From: an uncultured Granulosicoccus sp.
GTDB lineage: Bacteria; Pseudomonadota; Gammaproteobacteria; Granulosicoccales; Granulosicoccaceae
Reading direction: 5' to 3'
Assembly: GCA_947495035.1 (NCBI GenBank)
Contig: CANLXI010000035.1
Span: 1-64,000, forward strand
DNA: 64,000 nt
The stretch's first letter is position 1; each line of letters starts with the position of its first letter. Under the pieces are notes generated by a model. The model worked only from the letters and a program-made list of their open reading frames with translations, was not told where the DNA came from and did not search any database. This document shows, piece by piece, positions 63,541-64,000 of the stretch. A program made the position numbers and the translations under genes.

Positions 63541-64000
63541 CGACACGTGATGCTACCGCGCCTGGCAAAGGTTCCGGATTCAGCCTGGCTCGGCATGCGT
63601 CCATTGTGTTGCTGGTGCTGGCGTTCGTGTTGTATGGCGCCATTGCGGTGTTCACGGAGCAGACGGCGTATCTGTCTGTGGATAATCTGCTCAGCATACT
63701 GGGGCGCTCCATCGCCCTGGCGATCACGGCTATCGGACAGACTTTCGTGATTCTGGTGGCCTCCATCGATCTGTCGGTGGCCAATCTGATCTCGGTGTCT
63801 GCTGTGCTGGCGTCCTTTGTCATGTCCGGGGATCCCGGCATGATGGTGCCCGCCATCTTGCTGGTTTTGGCAGTGGGTGCGTTGGTTGGATTGATCAATG
63901 GTCTGGTCATTACGCGGCTGGAAGTGAACCCGCTGATTGCGACACTGGGCATGGCGCTGATACTGCAAGGGCTGCTGTCGGCGGCGTTTACCAACTTTGC
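63537..64000 (+). CDS. Sugar ABC transporter permease (RbsC-type), truncated at window end
   Basis: Starts at ATG 63537 in an ATGA overlap with the ATPase and runs off the window after 154 codons. Translation gives a charged N-terminus and hydrophobic helices with VASIDLSVANL, the hallmark of the ribose-type permease family, and the LINGLVITRLEVNPLIATLGM block. The remainder lies outside the window. Confidence 0.92.
   Translation, partial: MTTRDATAPGKGSGFSLARHASIVLLVLAFVLYGAIAVFTEQTAYLSVDNLLSILGRSIALAITAIGQTFVILVASIDLSVANLISVSAVLASFVMSGDPGMMVPAILLVLAVGALVGLINGLVITRLEVNPLIATLGMALILQGLLSAAFTNF

Overview
ORGANISM. The window reads as the chromosome of a free-living, probably marine gammaproteobacterium: dense coding, moderately GC-rich by eye, class II fumarase, PspA- and LapA-like genes, GGEEF and two-component signalling, DmpA-type peptidase, and many export signals. 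A striking trait is the large number of unrelated short tandem repeats (units of 5-12 bp) scattered through genes and gaps; this resembles what I would expect in Granulosicoccus-like genomes, but that assignment is inference. No rRNA, tRNA, CRISPR array or intact transposon was seen.  LAYOUT. 0.2-7.9 kb: a complete ebo cluster (eboC, eboE, eboF, eboB, eboA, eboD) with a type I isopentenyl-diphosphate isomerase gene inside it. 8-9.2 kb: a TMEM220-like membrane protein gene, then two tandem minus-strand CsrB/RsmZ-like small RNA genes, each with a LetA/GacA-type upstream box and an intrinsic terminator. 9.26-9.65 kb: repeat clusters that look like ends of a degenerate mobile element. 9.6-18.2 kb: XRE regulator, PspA-like protein with an overlapping polytopic membrane protein gene, Tat-exported metallo-beta-lactamase-fold hydrolase, DmpA-type peptidase, TenA-like protein, LysR regulator with a small ORF and an aspartoacylase-like hydrolase. 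18.5-24 kb: LapA-like protein, orphan contractile tail-sheath protein, APH-family kinase, FAD monooxygenase, ABM-domain protein. 24.2-27.3 kb: exported DUF6531 protein with a C-terminal lipase domain, followed by an exported ankyrin-repeat protein, a likely toxin-immunity pair. 27.4-34.6 kb: FG-GAP propeller lipoprotein, acidic secreted protein, and a response regulator - histidine kinase - outer-membrane barrel operon. 35.0-40.7 kb: two translationally coupled genes, a 1022-residue fusion of peptidoglycan amidase, alpha/beta hydrolase and metacaspase domains, and a thermolysin-like metalloprotease. 41-48.5 kb: MocR regulator, two coupled multihaem cytochromes c, PRC-barrel protein, fumarase C, diguanylate cyclase. 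48.8-58 kb: CBS protein, three unrelated Fe(II)/2-oxoglutarate oxygenases, a repeat-rich CBM9-like lipoprotein, DHDPS-like protein, SLC13-type transporter. 58.2-64 kb: a carbohydrate uptake and catabolism locus (sugar isomerase, amidohydrolase, periplasmic binding protein; divergent ABC ATPase and truncated permease).  HOW IT FITS. The most novel loci are the amidase-hydrolase-metacaspase/metalloprotease operon, which looks like a cytoplasmic proteolytic switch tied to cell-wall fragments; the lipase toxin with ankyrin immunity; the ebo cluster carrying its own isoprenoid isomerase; and the tandem Csr-sponge RNAs, not covered by any protein gene. Functions rest on motifs read by eye; no database search was run.
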